A stretch of 64,000 nt of DNA from Atrichornis clamosus (Eukaryota > Chordata > Aves > Passeriformes > Menuridae): positions 62,001 to 126,000 of the forward strand of contig WBMZ01012194.1 of the NCBI GenBank assembly GCA_013400975.1, read 5' to 3'. The notes beneath the pieces were generated by a model. That model was not told the DNA's origin, ran no database searches, and saw only the letters and a program-made list of their open reading frames with translations. Of the stretch, positions 1 to 15,000 are shown piece after piece (position 1 is the stretch's first letter; each line of letters begins with the position of its first letter). A program made the translations under genes and the position numbers.

Positions 1-35
1 CGTGCTCAACCTGCTCAAGGAGAGGCTGCTGGAAG
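1..35 (+). CDS. TRUB1: TRUB1 exon 1, 3' end only
   Basis: The frame starting at position 2 reads [11 protein letters not shown], matching the helix after the KPKGPTS motif in TRUB1 (human LLNRLKEKLL, from memory). Position 1 is the last base of the preceding codon. The exon ends at 35 after the first base of a codon (phase 1), followed by the donor GTGAGG at 36. The start codon and most of the exon are upstream of the window. Confidence 0.9.
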
Positions 36-3000
36 GTGAGGAGCGGCGGCCGGGCCGCCACATGCCGGGAGTTTGGGGCAGGCGTGCCCTGCCCGGCGCG
101 GCGCTGGGACGGGGGCCGCGTGTGCGCCGTCCTCGGGGTGCGGGAACCGCAACCCCGGCAAAGCTCTGTGCCCTCTTTCTCAGCGCCCAGGAAACTGAGA
201 GATAAGTGGGGTTTGTTTGCTGTTGTTATTGTTGTTTCTTTGTTTTGCTTAGGTAGTAGTCCATAGCCATGGCCCACACCGGGAATGGAGCCACTCCCGG
301 GTGCCTTCCGGCTCGCTGCGCACGCTGCTCGCGCTGCGCCAGGGGAGGTTCAGGTTGGACATGAGGAGTAGTTTATTCACACAAAGGGTGTTTAGACATT
401 GGGATGGGCTGCCCGGGGAGGTGGTGGATTACCGTCCCTGGACGCCTTTAAGGGAAGAGTGTCCCAGTGAGACTCGGTGTGTTGGTCACACTGCGCGGTC
501 CACGGTGAGACCCCATTCACCCCTTGCTGCTCGGGGCAGGCACCTCTTACCGCCTAAGGTGCAGCAGGATGTGAGCCTTGAGATTGGATAGGGATGAGAT
601 TTGCCCCGGCAGGAAGCTCCAGTCCTGCAGGACACAACGCAGGGGATCCCAGGTTGCTTGGAGAGCTGTGGGCAGGGTCCCAGCGTGTGCCCATCTGCCA
701 GGACGGGTGTCAGCAGCATCTCTGCAGCGCAGCGCTGGCAGGATGTTCTGCTGCAGTCCCACTGCCTGTTGCCATTAAAAATATCACCAAACGAGTGAAA
801 GCCACAGTGTTTAAAAAAGTTTGAAAGTCCTGGACGCAGTCTGCAGAAACTGCTTTTTCTGAGGACAGGGAAGTCTGTATGTCAAATGTTAAAGGAAAAA
901 AAGTGTGATCATTGTAAAGGTGTGAGGGACTGTGGCCTAGATTCTTTTTAGAATGGATATGAGGACTTGATAATATAATGTGGGCTTTTGGTCACTTGCT
1001 GATGAAGTGAGAACATACTTTCAGACCTAGTGAGTGCTTAATCTTATTTACTCTGTAGTGAACTGTAATGTAGGCACAGACTTCTTGTATGGATGAATCT
1101 GATTGTCTGAATGGAGAGATAATAGATATAGATAAGGGAGCTGAGACCATTTGTCATATTTAATACCAATAAGAGGCATTGGACTCTGTGAAATTCCTGC
1201 AGTCACCAGCTGCATGGGAAATTTGATGGGTTGGGACATGGTGACAGCTTGAAAGCAGCAGTGAGCAAGTTCAGTTCACTGCAGAGTTTCCATAGGGCTG
1301 TGAATGTGCCAATAAACATGTCCCAATACAAGGCAGTAAATACATCAAGAGTTGCTCAGATTATGTAGCATATAATTTGTGTATAATAGATGTTTTGGGA
1401 ACTCTGCTGCTGGTTCTTGCTTGCTTTCTTAATGAAACTTCACAGGTGAACCAGGTCTGCTACCAGTACTTTCCAAAAATCTGTTTATAACAGTATGTGA
1501 GACTTCGTTAGCATCTAAGTGAAAATGCCTTGCAAATTGTTTGAGGTTGGAAGTAGAACTAAATGAATCATTGGTCTTCTGCAGTACAGTGATTTCTGAA
1601 CTGTTAATTAATAGTTTAAATACTTGATTTTTATTTCCTTTAGCAGTCTGGAAATATGTGCTATTTTTCCTGTGTTCTAAGGTTATCCTATAATTTCTTT
1701 CAATATCCTTTCCATTTCTATTTGCAGAAGCTGGTGTGCAGACAAATGGGAACAAAAGAAGTCAGGTTTTGAAAATTGGACATGGAGGAACTTTGGACAG
1801 TGCAGCCACAGGAGTTCTGGGTAATGGAAAACGTGATTACAGTCATCAAAAGATGATTTCAGGAAACATTTTCATGCCTACATGAAATCAGGTGGAGGAA
1901 CAATTTGGGATACACATGGCAGGCTTTGGGGGAAGGACAAATTACTGTGGAAGAATGGTCTGGGTTAAATTTCCTGTGCATATACTTTTACATGCATGTT
2001 ACACGTTTCTTAACAGAAGGCTGCATTCTTCCTTCCTGACTCCCTTCCCCTCCAAATCCTGAAATAACTTCTGGGTTATTACATGTGGGAAAATACAAAC
2101 TCTTGTGTAATGAATTTTAAAGTAGCTGAGAAATTGATAGCTTTTTTAATTTAAGCTGGGGATTTGTAGTCATCATAATTTATTGAATTATTTTGTCTCA
2201 AAGTAATGCTATTCTGGGATTTTGGGGGAGCCTTTAGGGCTGCTAATACTTACCAAATGAAAGATGTATAAGAATTCAGGTGCTGCATTTCTTGAGGCTC
2301 AGCACAGTAACTGTTTTAGCTCCCTGTCCTGTCTTGCTTCATAAAGAAGTGCCATCAAAGATATTTTGTCTTTTAATTTTGATAGCAATCCATTTATTGA
2401 ATGCCTTTGTTTTGTTAGAGAACAGGATGTGCCGATTGCTGATGTTAAAAACTCAGCTGGGTGTGATTGCTCCTACATCATACTTTGTCACCAACAGTTG
2501 TATTGATAAGTAACATGCAAGCTACAGCTTGCTCAAATCACAACCTTGTGGCTCTACTTGGCTTGAAGAAATAACAGCAGTGTGTTTTTCTTGTTGAAAA
2601 TAAACGGGTACAACTCTGAGTATACACTGAAAGTGAATGCACTGAGTTTTGTGTGCCTTCTGTCAGAATTCAGCATCAAGGGGAGGTTGGTTACCCTGAC
2701 TGTTGCTGAGGTCTGTAGGTGGTCATTGTCACCAGTGAACATTGCAAAATGTAACATTCTTGGGTTAGAAGGGAGCACCAGCTCCCTCTGTGCCAATTTC
2801 CCGCCCTGTGTGGCCACTCTAGAGAGAATTCTGTGTGCATTGCTGAGCAGACATTTTCCTTTTACACAGGTGTTCCTTTGAGCATGCTACTTCTCACTGT
2901 GCAAAGTCAACAGCACTGATCCATGGGAAAAGAAAAAGCACTGGTGCCTTTTAATTGCTGCTTCTACTGTTCTGTGATACCCAGCAATCTCCAAAGCCTG

Positions 3001-6000
3001 CTTCTGTGGCATGACAGAAAGTATTTGGGCTTGATGTGCTTGGTATAGACAGAGAAGCACATCACCTTAATATGCTATGGATTGGTTGAAAAAAGGCCTA
3101 GAATCTTTCATTCCACTGCCATACAAAACACACAGGGAAAAATCAATGGTAGCTGGATTGGAAAGGACAAAACTGGAGAGGAGTGGGAAGGGGAATGTGC
3201 CCGGATTTCTTGTGTGTCCAGATGAGGTAATGAGGAGAGAGGGAAGGACACAACAGAAACAACTTATTCAGCATTTGTGTGCTGCTCTTCAGAATGGGGT
3301 GGTGGAGCAGAAAGTTTTGTTTCCTTGTGGACAGGAGCATGATAGAAGTATTAAATTTTCTGAAACCCTTCATGATCTATGATGCTGTTTCCCAGAGTGT
3401 TCCCACTTTGTTCATGGGAATTAATTGATACGGAGTCCAGCTTAGTGAGCCAAGTGCCAATAACTGAGCAGTGCTTTTCATCAGAAAATATACTTTTATG
3501 TTTCTTTTCTTACTGGCAGCAAATGTAGATGAGGAAGGACCTTGGAGAGAGAGGTCAGTGATCTATGACATGAGAGAGAAAGGCAAGGTCAAGTCTTAGT
3601 GAATATCTTATTTGAGTGTTACTCTAGGTCTGTGGTTCTAGTTTGGTGTTTTGTGTTGTATAATGGGAATTTTATTTGGCTTGTGTTTATATGGCAGTAT
3701 TGAATTACGCTTCCACAGTAGAAGAAAACATCAAAAAAAGTATAAAAAATAAAAAGTCAGTTAAACTTGGTTACGTTCAATGCAGTCTGGCAAGTCTAGT
3801 TGATGTCACCATTCAATAATACACATTCTCCATGAGCTGATGGTTAATGGGGAAAATTGTTAGTGTCTTGTTCACAGAAGCATTCTGTGTCTCTTCAGGA
3901 TTATTCCATTGACTCTCTTGACACTCTTCAGCAAATTTCAGCTCAGTTGTTGAAGTGTCAGTTATGTCATCATGTTGCAAGAAAAATGCTTGGTTATATA
4001 GTCTTATCTGTGTGCTTATCTCCTTTTCTCAGCATTCTTGCAGCTCTTTCCTATCTGGCACATAACAGAAACAGGCTGAACTGAAGGTACACGAAAGCAC
4101 AAGGACATGTGTGGCTAAAAACCCTCAGGAATAAGAGGAGTAGTAATTGAGAATAAGGAGGAATCTAATAAGCCTCAGAGTGTAAAAACTGAGAAGCATT
4201 AGAGCACAAATACAGTATTTGTTCGGGGGTTTTGGTTTTTTTTGTCAATTTTCAGTTTGATTTTGGTCCCAGCTCTTGATTAACACGAAGCTGATTTTCC
4301 TGAAAGCTCTCTTAACTCCTCTGTTTTTATTAAAATCGAGTACACAAGCTGTTACATATTCTGTGAGTTGTACACAAAACTAATTTCCTTCTAAAATTTT
4401 CTTCAGATTGCTGTATGTGGAAAAAATCAATAGGAAAGCATTTTCAAGGAAAGCACATTGTAAAGAGCTTTAAAGTAAAATATAAAATAGAGCTCTTTTT
4501 CTGTCTCTTTCTTTTATGAAAAGCTGACTGATTGCTGTTTTTTAGAGTACTGGTGTTCAGATTGAAACAACAGTAGTCTGTACAAGCACAATAATAGGCA
4601 GTTGGACCTTGTGTTTATTTTATTTTCTTGCTGTAAGCCTGATAAACCATTTCATTATGCTGTCTTGGCTGCATTACTCTTGGTCACTCTCAACCTTTAA
4701 AAGGACTATTTGGTTGCAATGAAGGCTACATTCATTATTAGTGAGCCATAGCCTCCATCACACCAGAGACAGTGTTAATTGCACTCTCCATTTCTTTGGT
4801 GATTAAAAGATAATAAATGTAGAGGTAGAATTAAAGTATTTTAACAATAGATGAAGGTTGTTTATCTTCTGCTTCAGACTTTTTTTCCTTTCCCTAGTCC
4901 CAGGTCGTTTGAACATCAGAGGTACTTTCTCAAAAGTGTTGACTCTCTTCATATGCTAACAGAGCATGAAAGGCTGTGTTTCTGACTGGCATATTTAGTA
5001 TTGAATGGTGTTGTAAAAGGGAACTGCAGGGCTGTTTTGAAGTAGCATTTCTTCTTCTGTCTTTGCAGTGGTTGGTATTGGAAAAGGAACAAAAATGCTG
5101 GGAACTATGTTGGCAGGTTCCAAGGTAAGGAATGCTAAATGACTTTTATTAGTGGGGGGTTCTGTTTGTTGGTTTTCTTTTTTCTTACAGTGCAGAGCTG
5201 AATCAACACACAAATATGTCAACCATCCTGCATGTTTAGTTCAAATGTGTGCTTCAGTTCCTTTTGGCATTTAGTCAGAAATATGATACTAAGACTTTTA
5301 TGTCCAGAATGGTTATTTTAAAAACTTTGTCTTGTTTTTCTACAAAATGTTAATAGATACCAAATGATTATTTTACAGGAAGATTTCTGTACTACTTAGT
5401 GTATTAAAAAAAACCCCAACAAACTGTAATGAAGATGGCACTGAAAGTGATATTTTGGGGATGTAGTTGTGTATGACAGTTCAATTTTTGGTAATTTTCC
5501 TTATGTGTAGATAACTTAAGTGTTATTTAGCTTGCAGTAACAGATGGTCTTTGTTTCTTTTCTGTCTTCTTAAATGCCATGAGGCCTTAAGAGGCACCTT
5601 TTGGAATGGAGTGTTTTGCATGGCGTTGTGTTGCATTTCAGCTGCTGTAGACAGGTGCTCCACAACCACACCAACAGGCACCTGTAAGAAGCCAGAGGTA
5701 GCAGAAGCCCTGTGGCTGCATGAGACAATGCAGACCAGAGCCCTGACAAATAGAAATCTTGTTCATTGCTGGTTTTGATTAGTTGTGCTGTGTCTGTGGT
5801 GAGTGCTCCCCAGATTGTAGGTGTTACATGCACCAAATAGTGCAAGTACTCCCAAGAGTAATCTACCACTATTGATTCCTTCTTCATAAGTCAAATTCTG
5901 TGGTTTTAGCCATTATTTTTATGTGAGAAGTTTAGGTTAGAATGACAGATGCAGAAATCAGTTAAGCCTTCCAAATTTTGTCTAACACTCAGGGAAAGTC

Positions 6001-9000
6001 AATAATGCATTGTATTCTACCATTTTTCCCATTTTCATCTCGTCTGAACGCTTAAGCACTTTTACAGCTGCTGAACTGATAGCTTAAGGTAGAATTTGAT
6101 TGACAGTCTTCAGTTCAACTCAAAGGCAAATAATTTGACAGAAGAGAGTACAACCAGGATAAAAGGACATAACTGCAGAGCCTGATCCAAAACTCATGGT
6201 AGTCACTGTCAGTCTCTGCACTGGGTTTGCATTTGGTTTATATGAGCACATTTCAGAGGCATCTGTGTTTTGAAACACGCAGTAAACAGCTGGATTTACA
6301 GTGGAAAAGTGAGCAGTTACCACCTGACATCTCCTTTCAAAGAACTTTAAAGTTAAAAGAAGTCATAAATCTACTTCAGCTAAATTAAGTCATAGCTAAA
6401 TGTGTGAAAAATTGTTGATATAAAAACGTAAAACAATTGAATTTTCTCTTAAGCTGGTGTTCACAGTGGAAACAGCTGTGATGGGTGAAGTACTTTGAAC
6501 CTTTTTGGCAGAAGAGAGTGTGCTCAGGTTCCCTGATGACTTTGCTGCAAAGTCCTGTAGCCAGCAGCGGTGTTTTCCAGCCAAACCCTGTCCCCAGATG
6601 GGTCAAAGGGGCTTGGAGCTGCTACTGAGGGGCAGGGGAGGGAAGAATGGGCAGCAGGGGCAGCCGGTGAGTTACCCCAGCCACACCCATCAGCTCTCAC
6701 CTGGCCTTGGATCGGTGCAGGCTCTGGGCACTTCAGTGAGGCAAAGTTTGATCCTTACAGAGAGCAGCTCTTCCATGGCTGCTGTTCCTGGGCTCTGATG
6801 TGGAGGAGAGTGTGAGGTCCCTGACATCTGTGCCAGGTGTGGAATCACCAGCATTTATTTGGAGCTTCTCCTGTCTCTGCCTTCCTGTTTTCCATTTATA
6901 CCTCAATAAATTAGGCACGCAATAATTTCTGAGGCTTAAGGAAGTTGAAGGATCTCTCACAGATGTCTGCCTTTTGGGTTTTTTGATCACACTGACAACA
7001 ACATCTCATAATGTATCAAGAGAGAAAATCCATGGCTGTCTAAATAGGTTTGAGTATCTTTTTGCATCCCATGCCACGTGCTTGCAGTTTGTATACTTCA
7101 TTTTTTCCCCTGTATTTTGGATGTTTTTCTTTTGTTTCTTTTCTTACTATAAAGATTCAGAGGAACTGTCTGACCCTCTCTGGCCAGGATTTACTGTTTG
7201 CTTCTAGGAATGTACCTTGTAAAGAAACAGTTCAGTCTATCACTGCTGGCAGCAGAGCTATGCTGAGTGGCCAAAACGTATGTTACTGCAGTAAACTCCA
7301 TATGGTGACTCTGCCAGAAATTGGGCTGCTTCTGACTTTTTCCCAAACGTTGTGTGAAACTTTCCTGACTCTGTGTGGCAGCTCTGAGCACTTGGTGTGC
7401 AACTCACACACATTCTACCACGAGTGTTACTCTTTCAGTGTAAACTGAGTTCTTCATTGGTTTGACCTCCTTATGAATTAACTCAACACAAGCAGAAATG
7501 TGCAGCCAAGGGCAATACCTGCTTAGTGTTTCCAGATTACTCATTGAATTCTTAATATTTATCCAGAAATAAAAATATGTGCAAACTGGCTTTGGTTTTG
7601 TTTGTTTGCTTTATTTTGTTTCAAATGTTCCAAGTGAGAGAGAGAAGCTGAATGCTCTTGGCTCTGGAATTTAAATACTGAACTTTTAGTAGATGTTCCA
7701 TAGGATAATCACTTTTTCTTCTTATTGTGGGACTTGAACTTGTTTGGACTTTTTGCACTGCAGTATTTTGAGAGTTGTTTTTTCTTTTATCAAGTTGGCA
7801 AAATAAAGATAGTAAAATGAGAAGACATTTCTTGCTTGTAAAATTAACATGGTGGGAGCGGACCAATTTTTATTAGGGTAAATTATTTCTGAACAACTCA
7901 GCCTTATGTATGCCTGGTCTGTCTCAAACACAGTGTAGAAATGTGTTTGTCTGGGGGGATGAAATGGGTTAGAAAATGGTAGCTAACTGCACAGCTTCCA
8001 ATGTGGTAGTCCTGTGTTAAAACCTCTGATCTGTGAGAATGTGCTGTTACATAGAATCAAGGAGGGAAATGATCAGGTGCTCACCAGAGAAGAAAAAAAT
8101 GAAGAGCACTAAGCAATGAAATTCTTCATTAATCTAGTACTTTTCATTGGGAGATGTCACCCAGCACTAACAGCCTTTATTTTTGATGAGATCAAACAGG
8201 AAAATTGAAACTTTCAGACTTCAGGTTCGTTTGCTTAATTTGCTTATTTTTTCAGTGAGATAACATCTGGGTTCAGCCCAAGAGAATTTTAGTCATACTG
8301 GTGTGAGCAAAGCCAGAACCTGGCCATCCATCAAACTATTCTTGAAACCACTGCTTCTGATGAATGGAAAGCATGGAGTGTATTGGTTTTATCTGAGGAT
8401 GCAACTTCTTGTCATGGTCCATGTACAAAATGCATCCCCAAGTGCTCAGTGTGAAGAAGCCTGCCTGAATACTTTGCACTGGTTGCACAAGTTTGGGCAA
8501 TGACTAGTTAAAATAGAAAATTTAATATCACAAGTTGTGACTTCTCCAGAATGAAGCTATCCTAAAAACCCCAAAGCTCTGGATAGAGTAAACCCAAACT
8601 CCCAGTGTTCACAAAGCCTAGAAAGAGAAAAAGATACTATGGGCAGAATAAAGATACATCAGTGACTTGATATGTGACAGCTTTCATTTATTATAATTGT
8701 TAAAATTTGAGTTCTTATTAATCCTGGATGGAAAATGAGTGCTGGGTCACTGATTAGGTTTTAATTTTTGCCAGTCACACTTGTATCACGTGAGAGAGGG
8801 CTTGCCTGAGCAGGAATTGGTTCAAATCACCTAGCAGAACTTCCGAGACATGTAAGTCACGTTTTGCAATGTGATTCTAGGATTAGAGTTTGTCTATTGC
8901 AAATTTGTGTCTCTGGAGGGATGAGATCAGATGCTGCAAAGTGTCCATAAAGAAGATTGTTTCTTTAACTCCCGTGATTATCTTATTGTCCTAAAAAATT

Positions 9001-12000
9001 AGGCTTTTATTTGTATCACTTCTCAAACATAAAGCTTGCTAGCTTTCTCCATGAATTCATTTTTTTTTAAATTAAGTCCTTAGCTTCCATCTTTTGGCAG
9101 TGAGTTCAATGAATTAATAACACATTGGAAAGCACATCTAGTGGCTCTATAAGGAGCGAAACTAATGAAGCCTTTACTTGTGACTTTGTTTGTTTACAGC
9201 TCGTTAGACACCAAAGCCCCATGTGGACTTTCTGGTATCCAGTAATTCAGTGGGGCTCCCTCTGGACCTTTCTTAGTGGAAGCTGCAATAGATTTATTTC
9301 CTCTATCTGCCTGTTTTCAGGAGGCTTGTAAGAACTCGGCATCTCTGAGACCTCTATTCTTCTGCCAACATTTGTGTGTTTGCACATTGGCATGCACACC
9401 GTGATGGTGTAAGTGCTATTTCTTTGGAAATTCTAATTTTCTTTTTAAAGAGCCTCACTGTGTTGGGTTGGGGTTTTTTTCCAGTGTATTTTAAAAGCAG
9501 TTTGTGCTCCAGTTCATTTTTGAGTTGCGGGTGCAAGAAAATTGAGTTGACTGCTTTTAAAGGATCCTCTTGGTTGTGTGTGCTCTTACTTTTAGTCTTA
9601 AAAATTCTGTTAGGGTATCACCAGCTGAGCTCTTTGCTTCATCATACTTTCTTTTGGAGTTGGTGAAACCAAACCCACCTGTTCATACAGTGCATAGGGC
9701 TGTGTTCTGTTTTCTTTTTCAGATTCTGATATTTTGAACATTGTCTTGGAAGGGCAGGATTTGTAGGTAGTGGTAATAATTTTGAGGCTAATTGGTATAG
9801 TATGGAAAACTAGGTGTTTGGATAGGCAAGCCCTCTCAGATCTAAAATAGAAGCCATGGACTTCAAGCATATTTCAGATTTGTTTAGAGTACAGTGGAGT
9901 ACCTGCTTTTCTTTTAGACCATTTCTGAAATAAAAAGTAGGTAATGCTTGTGAGTGTGGTGTATGAACAATTCTGTGTGGGCAAGCAGTTATATAGGTAA
10001 TACTCCAAGACTGCTCCACAAAGATAGGCTACATTTTATTAGCTGCTTTAATGAAAATAGATTAAGAAAACAATTTATCTCCTGAGTGGTATAGCAAGGA
10101 TTGTTCACAATGGAGAGACCAAGCTCCCAGGCACAAGGTGAGGGGGACTGTTATTGCTTGTTAATGATTCTTCAGATCCCATCTTGCTTGTGTTCATCTG
10201 CTTTTGCTTTCAAATTGCAGTATTGTCATATCCAACTGTATTTGTCTTGGAGGAATCTGAGAAAAAGCCATTTGATTGCTCTTTAGCCCTTCCCCTCGGA
10301 AATTTTTCATCTGCAGCACCTTCTCATTTTTCACACTGTGGTTTATGCCCTTTTACATTCTCACACCTCTTTGTTTATGGTATCCCATCCAGACTAATGA
10401 AACATCTGACTGAATTTCTTTTTGAATTGAGATGGGAGAGGTAACAAAAAAGGTGCAGTATGTGATGTGCCCATTTAAACCACACGCGTTGTAGCTATGC
10501 AAAATATCATTTGCCTCTGTTCAAGCCCAAAGAAATTACGGTTTCCTTACCAGGACGGTGGAAGAGGAAAGGAGGAGATATATCTGCTAGGGGTAAGAGA
10601 GAGCCTGGTAGATTTTACATTGTGGCATGTGAAGGGGTTAGTGTGAGGTAACATTGTAGTGTGCCAGAAATCCAGTATCTCTATTGAGTCTGTGTTTTGT
10701 TGGTTTGTTTGGCTTTTTTTTAACCCAGTGGAGTTATGAATTTTGTTTCCTAGGCTTGTTTAGAAAGATGTTTTATAGGTTTTCCTTGAGGAACAGGACT
10801 GGCAGATCAGACATGGAGTGATTGTTTTACGAGAGATGTTAACCCACGGGCAGATGGATGTGTTTCAGCCCTTGTAGACTGGCTGGGTGAATTCTTCCTG
10901 ACATGTACTGGTTGTTTAATTTCACCCATTTAGTTACCATTTTGGGCATTAAAGGAAGTATATTATATTCCTGAAATACAGGTATAGGACAGAGAAGTCC
11001 TGACATTTCTGTTACATTGTGTTTGTTATGTTATTGTGCAAACATTCAAGGAATACTTCCTCATCTGTTTGCACAATGCAGGGCAAAGATGTCTTGTCTC
11101 CTAATAAAACTTACCCTACTTAATGTCTGTAGTCTGTAAGAACTACATCCAGGTGCTGCTTTAATAGTTTGGTGGGGATTTTTTAACCACTACTGGCACC
11201 TAAGAAAGTTTTTGCAGAATCAGAACTTTGTGTCATAATTCCATGATCTCTTTCTAGAGCAGAGGAGATGGGTCTCTGAACCAATCATTGTATGTGCAAA
11301 CTTGGCACTTGTTTCTATCCTATGTGTTTTTTTACCTTATTTAGAATTAATTTTTTGTTTCCCAAATGCCTCAATATATTAACTAGAGATCAGTGTCGGT
11401 TTGTGAAAGCGTGGTTGTCTTCCTTTTTGTCACAAGGCAAACGCTTCCATGAAAGGAGGGCTGGGAAAATGCATGAATGAGGTTGATGTGTTTTGAGAAT
11501 GTGTAGAAGGTGTTACCAAAGCTTGAAGTGGTGTCTGTACAAAACAAGTTGCATGAGAGAATGTCAAGCCTGCACAGTGGGGGATGCAGGAATTGGGAAG
11601 GGCTGAATTGTTAGCTGGATGAAATGGGCTTGCACACTGCCAGCATCTTCAATTACCTGTTACTGCAAAACATATGACACAACCTGCTTTTTTAGTAGCA
11701 AGTCATAGGAGAAGAGGCTGATATGAATATCTTGTCTTTTCTGCCCTGCTCAATATCCCTAAAACAAAGTTGTAGAAGAAGAAGAAGCTGTTGAATAGCA
11801 CAGATACTGTACAGCAGGGATACTGTTAGTAAGCTGGCTTAACATGCTGTGTATTGCTCAAGTCTCTTTTATGCTCACCCCAGAGGCCTAATCTATTAAT
11901 AGCTCAGCTTCAAGCTCTATTAATATTCACACTCTTTTTTAAACTCTTGAAAACCTTGAGGAGACTGCACCTATTGTGCTGCTCTTTGCTCCAAAAATGC

Positions 12001-15000
12001 CGAATATTTTAAGAGCATATTCTAGTGTGATTTTTCCTGTTCTTCCATTCACGAGGTCAATGGTGCTTTCTTACCTCTTGGCCTCTCTGTAATTGTGCAT
12101 ATGGCTGTGCTACGTGTGCAGTTCTTGCTTGGCTTCATTAACAAAATCAAGACTGCAAAATGGCAAGGCTTTTTTTCTCATTCTTCATAAAAATAACAGA
12201 AGATAAAAAGGATGGTAACCAATTTAAATTAGCCGTTCTCCATGGTTTTTCCTTGTGTTCATTTCTAGTAATTTGGAGATGCTCTTAGCACTTCCTTTTA
12301 GAATTTGCTGCATCTTGGCCTTAGCAATGCCTTTGAATTCAGCTAAAGGCTTTCATACATTCCATTTTATCTGTAGTTTTATATATAAAGTCTTACCCTC
12401 TGGAAGGACTGTCTTATATTTCTGGGTGGAGAATTATGTATTTCCTTAAAACTGTATTTCCCAGATAGAATTTGGAGGTCATCTTCATTTATTTTATCTG
12501 TGATATGGGTACGAGAGGACAGAATGATGAACCAGCTATTGAAGCCAAAGATGACATTTAAGAGCCAACCTGAGACATTTTGATGAGTGGGGGAGGTTTC
12601 CACAGAGAGCAGGTGCCAGAAAGCTTTGCATAAAGAGGCTGTGGGTTTGGAGCAGCCACTTTTGCACGTTAAGCTGGATCCCCTCGTGATGTCATGAGCC
12701 TGTATAGTGTTGATAGGTGACATGTGGCCTGGTGCTATCTCAGGTGATGCAGCATTCCTGTTACTGTTGGGATTGTTCTCCAGCCTGCCCCCTTTCCTGC
12801 GTTCCCTCTGACACCAAAATTCAAACTTGATACAGCTTTTAGCTAACACCTTAAAGCTTCTCTGAGCTACAGGCAAAGTATCTTCTGTGGGTTCCCCTGT
12901 TATAGGTGGTTCTAGTCCTTCAGGTGGAAAATCTAGTCATCCTGTATGTTTGAACTTTTTAAAATAAGCTGACATAAGAGATCAGAAAATCCTGTTAGTC
13001 CACAAGTAAAGATCAGATAGTTCTTCAGCAGTGACAGTACAATTACAGCATCTAGCAGTAAATGCAATTTAGTGCAGGCTTAGCACAGAGTCAGCTTTTT
13101 CTTTTAGGAGAGAAAAAAATGAATGGTAGAGAAGTTTTAATGTTTATGTATATCAAGAGGTCATGTTTAGTGTCTGATAATTTTGAATTTGCTCTATTGT
13201 AAAGCATGAAACTCCTCCCTCGTCCTGCAGTCTTTATTTTGCCCTCTGTGCAACCTGCTTTTAAGAGATTAGGGCTCTGTGCTTTTAATATATTGGAATC
13301 TGCTTAGTGAGAGTGCTTTGTTTTGGAAAATAATTGAAACTATGGCAACCCTTGGGGTTTTTTCCAGCTTATTTGTCTACCTCATGCACTTCTCCATTTT
13401 GGTGGATGATTAGCATACTGGAAAACCACTGGTAGCTGCTAATGTTATACAAACAGCAAAATAAGTTCTGTAAATACTAAATCCAGAAGTGGTTATTTAT
13501 GCTTTAGAAATCATTAAACACGAAGTGGATATCACCATAAAACTGAGAGTTTAAGGCCTTTTCACTATCTCAGTGGCCTAAGTCTACAAAACTGTAAGTG
13601 CAGAGGGAACGGGTTTGGCTCAGGAGCAGCAATTCTGATCAGTGCTAGCCTGCTGTGTGCTCGCTCTGAGTTCCAGCAGGTTCTCCAGAGCACTTGTGTT
13701 ATGTTTGTTTGTGTTCACACTCGTTAGCCCCACGCAGACATCAGTTTACATAAACTGACTTTCTGTTTCTATCGAATGTGGCTCCTCTTTCCCAGCTTTC
13801 AGTCTCTTGCACAGGGGATTGTAGCCTTTATTTATTTATTTTCCTTTTACACTTCTGTGTTCAGTTGCTGCTGTGATTAGAAAATGGGTCATCCTTGGAT
13901 GAACTCTCATGAACTGCCTCTTCCAGGGAGCTTGCTTGCCTGGGAAATTCTTGTAGTGGGAGCCATCTTAAAATCTTCCTGACAGCTACTGGTGACCTTG
14001 TTTCATAATTGTGTTTCTGTCTAGCTCTTCCAAAGTGTTGCTTCTCCATGTTTGAAAAAGCTTTAAAAACGTGTTATAATTTAAGATTTCGAGTCTTTGG
14101 CTTCTTTCCAAATAAAACCTTGATGTCTTAACAGTTAAAACTGAGAAGCTGTGTTCCATGGTGTGTCTGGCATTTGCACTGATAAGTGGGGCAGACATGC
14201 CTGGCAGTCAGCCCAGGGCCTTCAGCCTCCCGGAGCCCCCCCTGGCTGGGTTGTGCAGCTGATACTCTGCTGGCTGCACAGTCCCTGAAACAGAGGGGAT
14301 TCTTCTTCCGTCTCCTCCTCTTCCCTCTTCCACAGCTAAATATGTATACTGATAAAGTCTTGCCTTTAATCTCTCTCTTTTTATGGGTATTCTTTCTCTG
14401 TTAATGTAAGGACTTCTATGAAACTGGATATGAAATTATAAAAGCCAAATTATAGCTATTCTCTTACTAAAAATATTACTGTAAACATATGGTTTATTAT
14501 TTGTGATAATGTTGACTATGCCCTGTGGTTGTGACACTAAAACAAAATTCCTCTTCCCAAGATCTATGAGATTTATTAGAGGTTTTGTCATTTGTTTCTT
14601 AAAGGTTCCTGTAATTCTGTTTTTTCTCCAGTGCTGGCTTTTTTTTTCCTTTCTGGTCGTGGGTATGGAAGCACATGCACGACCACCCAAGCATTTCACT
14701 GCCTGTCTGGTGTTGTCGAGGTTGCATCCAGCACATCCCCCAGTCTGTGTGACAGCTTGTGCATTATCTCTGACAGAGTGCAGTGGTTTGTCACTGCACA
14801 GTACCTTCTTAAGGCCGTCTCCTCACTAGTGGAATGGTGGAGCTGCTTACACTCCAGGGCTCCTGATCACTTTGCTGCCTTTTGTTTCAGTTGCCATAAT
14901 GTTTTTTGGGTTTTTTTCTTTCCCCCCTCCAAGAAAATGGTTTTCTGTCTGGCTGAGAGAGGCAGCCTTTCCCTAATGCAGGATGATTTTGGGAAGGTCT

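Larger units (their letters stand above)
1..560. promoter_or_regulatory. TRUB1: Tail of the TRUB1 promoter CpG island
   Basis: The first ~560 bases, especially 1-180 and 290-560, are GC-rich and dense in CpG compared with the AT-rich DNA after about 780. With exon 1 at the very start, this is the downstream part of a CpG-island promoter whose transcription start is outside the window. Part of the CpG density at 320-515 comes from a CR1 fragment. Confidence 0.75.

Noticed and set aside
2..205. Open frame starting at exon 1 and running 67 codons
   Set aside because: Only the first 11 codons match TRUB1; the rest is read-through into intron 1 after the donor at 36.
8051..8090. CATAGAATCAAGGAGGGAAATG as a possible CR1 3' end
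   Set aside because: Only the first few bases fit the CR1 tail; the following diagnostic blocks are absent.
12379..12876. 165-codon minus-strand open frame in TRUB1 intron 3
   Set aside because: It has no recognisable domain, no splice or promoter context and ordinary intron composition; it is long enough to note but within chance for 64 kb.
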